Assembly (NCBI GenBank): GCA_029834535.1
Contig: JAQMWT010000149.1
Span: forward strand, 110,713-174,712
DNA length: 64,000 nucleotides
Origin: Chrysophaeum taylorii
Lineage: Eukaryota; Sar; Pelagophyceae; Pelagomonadales; Pelagomonadaceae
Direction: 5' to 3'
Position 1 is the first letter of the stretch; every line of letters begins with the position of its first letter. The notes under the pieces were generated by a model. That model saw only the letters and a program-made list of their open reading frames with translations. It was not told the DNA's origin and did no database searches. Shown here piece by piece: positions 60,080 through 64,000 of the stretch. A program made the position numbers and the translations under genes.

Positions 60080-60655
60080 TCTCAAGGGGAACGGGGAAAG
60101 TCGCGGGGACGGGGAAGAGAAGGTGCGGGGAGCGAGGAAGGTGCGGGGAAGGGAAGATGCGGGGACGGGGAAGGTGCGGGGACGGGGAAGGCGCGGGGAG
60201 CGGGAAGGTGAGGGGAGGGAAGGTGCGGGGACGGGGAAGGTGCGGTGACGAGGAAGGTGCGGGGACGAGGATGGTGCGGGGGCGGGGAAGGTGCGGGGAC
60301 GGGGAAGGTGCGGTGACGAGGAAGGTGCGGGGACGAGGATGGTGCGGGGGCGGGGAAGGTGCGGTGACGGGGAAGGTGCGGGGACGGGGAAGGCGCGGGG
60401 AGGGAAGGTGCGGGGACGGGGAAGGTGCGGGGACGAGGAAGGTGCGGGGACGGGGAAGGTGCGGGGACGGGGATGTGGCGGGGAGCGGGAGGTCGAAGGG
60501 GAGCGAGGAAGGCGCGGGGACAGGGGAAGGTGCGGGGACGAGGAAGGTGCGGGGACGAGGAAGGTGCGGGGAGCAGGGAAGGTGCGGGGACGAAGGGGAA
60601 GGTGCGGGGCGGGAAGGTGCGGGGAGCGAGGAAGGCGCGGGGACGAGGACATCGC
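60080..60655 (+). repeat. GC-rich minisatellite
   Basis: More than thirty imperfect units of about 16-18 bp with consensus GGGGACGGGGAAGGTGC and variants such as GAGGAAGGTGCG. It produces long Arg/Gly or Pro/Ser frames on both strands that are not genes. G-runs could form G-quadruplexes. Confidence 0.92.
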
Positions 60656-61497
60656 AGAGACAGCATCACCAATGTTTATGAGACTGTCTTACGTACATCC
60701 CTTTCAAACACGTACATGGCTCGCCCTGGCTCGCGACGCGACGCAGGGGGGGAGAGTGCGTGGCGCGGGGCCTGGTTCGGGGTGAGTCCTAACTACTAAT
60801 CGACAGATGTTTGTCTGTCTGTCTGTTTGTTTGTCTGTCTGTTTGTCCCTCGATTTAGGGTAAGGATCAGGTAGGAGCGAGAGTAAGGATTAGGTAGGCG
60901 CGAGAGCCAGACAGTGATCCTCCAAGCCGTCTACGGCGACCTCGCAGACTATTTCCACGACCCGCGGCGGCTCTTTCAGCGCGCCATTCTCACGCCCCGT
61001 CGAAACGATGTTGTCGATGCTGACAACGCGCGCATGACCGCGGCCTTTTTTTCCCGGAGACGAGGCGTCGGAGTTCTTTTCGGCTGACTAGGCTGGGTCG
61101 GAAGACGACGCCTCGCTCTTTACAGTAGAGTTTTCAACTCCCTGACAACCAACGGCATGCTGACTTTGATCGCGAGCTTAATGTCTTCGCAACCTCGACC
61201 CGTCGCACGGCCACTGCAACGGTACCAGATACATCATCGATAGTGTCGTGTCACCGAGGCTCCTCCAACCTGTATCCCTCAAGCCCCACCGACGCCAAAC
61301 GATCAACAAGAGCCAGAGGCAGACGCCCCGCGAGGTCGGCGTCCTCTCGCCCAAACCCGTCTTCTGCCACGTCCAGCTCTACGTGGCTCTCTGTCGATCG
61401 GCAACCCCGAGGATATCCTCTTCTGAGTCGACGACACCCTACCCCACGTGCTGCGCAATACCGATAAGCCCCTCCCGGCGTCTACACGCGCACGGTA
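60656..61497. other. Intergenic, no gene
   Basis: (TCTG)/(TTTG) runs at 60811-60845, and a 25-bp direct repeat with TAAGGAT(C/T)AGGTAGG at about 60860-60900. Frames near 61243 are overlapping and unconvincing. Confidence 0.4.
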
Positions 61498-61830
61498 GGT
61501 GAACTTACTGGGACCAGGTGAACTTACTGGGGTTTGAGATTGGGACTAGGTGAACTTAGTGACCAGGTGAACTTACTGAGACCAAGTGAACTTACAGGGG
61601 TTTTTAGAGTGAACGCAAAGGCGAGCGGCGTGTACGGATCAAAGCAGCTTAGATTGGCGGAGGTGAGAGCGACGAGCTCGAAGGAGAGTGGGGTGAGTGG
61701 ATGTGAGCACGAGTGGGCTTACACCGAACTTACTTGGGTTACAGATTGGGACTAGGTGAACTTACTGGGGCCAGGTGAACTTACTGGGGTTAGAGATTGG
61801 GACCAGGTGAACTTACTGGCGAACTTACTG
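61498..61830 (+). repeat. Irregular repeats of a GGTGAACTTACTGG motif
   Basis: About eight copies of (A/G)GTGAACTTA(C/G)TG(G/A) occur at 61498, 61518, 61548, 61566, 61585, 61757, 61776 and 61805, often with GAGATTGGGACTAG between. Spacing is irregular, with a unique ~150-bp insert at 61610-61750. Confidence 0.7.
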
Positions 61831-62292
61831 GCCTGCACTTGTCAGCAATTAATTCGAACCCGCTCGCGGCGCGAGCGAACGCGTTTCGAAAACGAGAAAC
61901 CGAGGCAGCTGTTGTCGGCTCAGCTGGGTGTTGGTTAATACCCCAAGTCGACGCTGTCCTTCCTATATGTACCGGATCTAGCAATATGCCCCTTCTCACA
62001 CAAACCATTCGATATAACGCATACAGCGCATTTTTAGGGTTTTGTGTCAAGTTCGTTGTTCGGACATCCAGGAGGGTTTAAGTCGCGATCGGCGACTCAG
62101 CCTTAGCTGCATGCGTCGATAGCACATGGGCTGGACTAATAACTGGCGCATCTGTAAAATCGCTCAGTGTCGCTACTGCCGCAGGCTGGACGCCGATCGA
62201 CGCGCCCTCGATCAGTATCAATTTGAACCCCAAAACCTCCAAAAAATGTGCCAAGATCTAGGGTGAGTTGGTGAGCACGCAGGGCGTTCATG

Positions 62293-62694
62293 AACTAACT
62301 AACTAACTAACTTCGGACCTCTCCCGGGCATGGGAGCCAGGCTGGGCCGGCAGGAGCCGGTCCAGGATCACAGAGCAAAATCACACAGTTGGGGTAGAGG
62401 CGAGGGATGAAAAGGCGTTGATGGCGGACCGCCACTGCGCGCGGTCTTGTGCGAGGTCTTGCAAAAGCGTCGCAGGCCGCGGACGTGTTGATCCACGAAC
62501 AATCGACCTGTCCGTCGCGTTCTGCCCAACCGAGCGAACCCCATCCCAGCGCGGACTTTCCGGGTGCTAACCGGCCAGCCCGGGAAGTAAGCAAGCACCG
62601 TCTCACTCCGGGACGGCCGGGGCCGCCGCAGGGAGCAAGCGTGTTAGGCGCCGTCCTCCATCGCAACCATACGGTTAGCGATCGTAGGGTTTAG
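62293..62694 (-). mobile_element. SINE-like element, copy E: LINE 5' and 3' ends joined
   Basis: Minus strand with a (TTAG)n tail at 62297-62312. Its 3' ~170 bp match the LINE 3' end (through the ATCCCTCGCCTCTACCCCAA segment), and next to it ~60 bp match the LINE 5' coding start (CAGAACGCGACGGAC, then a ...GACGC end). Its 5' half has the family blocks (GGTTGCGATGGAGGACGGCG; CGGGCTGGCCGGTTAGCACC). So it is a LINE with the whole middle removed. Confidence 0.75.
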
Positions 62695-62879
62695 GAGTGG
62701 TATGAAGTGTAATTTAAGGGTAAGGGGGAAATTAAGGTGGTAAGGTAAAAAGAAAGGTGGTAAGGGAGAAAGCAAAGGTGGTAAGGGAGAAAGCCACAGG
62801 GTTAGGGAGTATAATCGATGGGTAAGGGTTTGTTTGTGGTGCTTCATGTGTGTCTTTTGCGTGCTGCTGCTGACCAGCC

Positions 62880-63990
62880 GAAGAGCGCGATACTAGGTCG
62901 GCAGCGTATGTACTGGAAGTGGTGCTGGACGCTCCTGCAACTGTTGATGGCCTCCACGAACGAAACGCGTGGCTCCACGGGTTTTACAACTCAGGTGACA
63001 AGCTTCGCCAAGTAGCGACCAACGTGCAAGAGGGTTTACGACGAATACGACGACGACGGCGAAAACGATGTCGACCTCACGATCGATCCGACACTCAAGC
63101 ATCCCTTTGAAAAGGTCTTCCTCTTTGATAGCGGCGACGGCTTCAAGTGGTTCCAGTCTCCGGCTTTCCAGACGATCAAGATTGGCATTCAGCACCAAGG
63201 CTTCTGGGACTCGGACAATTTTCGTTTTCAGGTCGAGGACGTCCTCGATGTCATGGAGATTTGGTTCCCTCATCACCAGATCCTAATTGAGGTTGACCGT
63301 CGGAACACGACAAGTTCAAACCCGACAGCTTCAACGTCAACAACATGTCCGCCGGCGTTGGCGCCAAGACGCAGCACCTCTTCCAAACCTCGACGAAACA
63401 CGATGCGGGCTGCATCGAAGCTCATTCGGCCATCTTCGAACTCAAGGTCGGAGCGCAGCGCAAAGGGCGAGCGGCAGAAGGTGGTCGATTAGTGGAACGT
63501 CAAGCTCGAGCCTGGCCAAGACCAGCACATGAACTTCCAGCCGGGTGACCCACCCACCCCGACTGGAAGCCCGAGGCCTACGTCGGCAAAGCGAAGGAAT
63601 TCACAAAGCGATCTTCGAGCGCGGTTGGTTTGATTCCCTAGAAGCGGCTGTCGTATTAGCAGCTCGCCCTTGACCCTTGCCACATCCTACTCGTCACCGA
63701 ATGCCACCAAGAGCTCGCCGGAGTTGGCGTTGAGTACGGCTGGGGCCAGTCAAAGCAGCACTACCGCCAACATAACACCGGAACAGAAAGTGAGATGGCG
63801 CGGCGACAACGTGGGCGCGTCTTCGACATCATTTTCCCGAAAACCTTCCGCCTCTTCCGGCTCGTGCGGCGCTTCGCGTCGCCCGCGAGTATAAACCGTG
63901 TGCCGCTCCGAGGGCGGTGGCACCGCCCAGTTCGAACACGCCAAAATCGAGCGACAAAGAGGCCGCGCGTCTCAAGCGCAAGCCTCCTCC
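62880..63990 (+). pseudogene. DDE-type transposase relic, shifted frames
   Basis: Across several frames one can read VYDEYDDDGENDVDL, FEKVFLFDSGDGFKWFQSPA, FQTIKIGIQHQGFWDSDN, KFKPDSFNVNNMSAGVGAKT, CIEAHSAIFELKVGA and later GVGVEYGWGQSKQHYRQHN. The YGWGxSKxxYRxxN block looks like the end of a DDE transposase domain found in algal and oomycete genomes. Stops and frameshifts are frequent, so it is not functional. It may continue beyond the window end. Confidence 0.45.
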
Positions 63991-64000
63991 CATCGCGCGA

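Noticed and set aside
60002-60785. Frames of 160-216 codons on both strands
   Set aside because: Created entirely by the G-rich minisatellite.

Overview
The window looks like nuclear DNA from a single-celled alga with a red-lineage secondary plastid, most likely a heterokont (stramenopile), though a haptophyte is not excluded. Four lines of evidence point this way. The genes have spliceosomal introns. Several plastid-type proteins (Psb27, ribosomal protein bS20, a di-iron hydroxylase, probably MsrA) start with a signal peptide followed by an ASAFAP-like Phe/Leu-Ala-Pro motif, the presequence expected for a four-membrane plastid. Cytosolic and mitochondrial eukaryotic genes (uS8/RPS15A, NDUFS6, MED21, Pol iota, FCP1-like phosphatase, wybutosine enzymes) are present. 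A microtubule-repeat protein of SAXO type suggests a flagellated stage. Coding DNA is GC-rich and genes are densely packed, often as divergent pairs with 60-420 bp between starts. No species name can be given from sequence alone.

A shared trait is very short introns. By joining reading frames I place about 20 introns, most of them 37-52 bp, with donors such as GTGCG, GTGAG, GTAGG or GTACG and acceptors ending CAG or TAG. Many genes that look broken in a plain translation become continuous family members once these are removed. All splice sites are my inference from sequence and protein-family continuity; no transcript data were available.

Layout. 0-2.8 kb: simple repeats and a SINE-like element. 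2.8-11.2 kb: a secreted hydrolase-like protein, a small EF-hand-like protein, a nucleotidyltransferase (TUTase/PAP-like), an SDR, and a SAXO-like protein. 12-19.5 kb: hydroxylase and NDUFS6 (divergent), a GST-like protein, uS8 and Psb27 (divergent), a WW/C2HC-finger protein and plastid bS20 (divergent). 19.7-32.7 kb: a SINE-like copy, MsrA, a coiled-coil/OST-alpha-like membrane protein, an EGF-repeat secreted protein, a glycosyltransferase-like protein, an FCP1-like phosphatase and an ankyrin protein. 32.8-37 kb: repeat-rich, with a MITE with intact ends, a LINE 3' fragment, a SINE-like copy and a tandem array. 37-53.3 kb: a proline-rich protein, a large IPT-like type I membrane protein, a PA-domain protein, a pseudokinase, MED21-like, Pol iota-like, a hAT relic, a VWD-like secreted protein and a TYW3-TYW2 fusion. 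53.3-56.6 kb: a decayed LINE inserted directly upstream of the TYW3-TYW2 start. 57.3-59.4 kb: a small membrane protein and an M23-peptidase/multi-TM fusion. 59.5-64 kb: SINE-like copies, minisatellites and a DDE-transposase relic.

The genes do not form one pathway. Loose themes are plastid and mitochondrial housekeeping (Psb27, bS20, MsrA, NDUFS6), RNA and translation (uS8, TYW3-TYW2, TUTase-like, MED21, FCP1-like), and secreted or surface proteins (EGF repeat, IPT-like, PA, VWD-like, M23-TM, glycosyltransferase-like). The most unusual items are the M23-peptidase/multi-TM fusion, the TYW3-TYW2 fusion with a LINE next to its start codon, and a SINE-like family made of LINE ends with a (TTAG)n tail, including one copy that joins LINE 5' and 3' ends.
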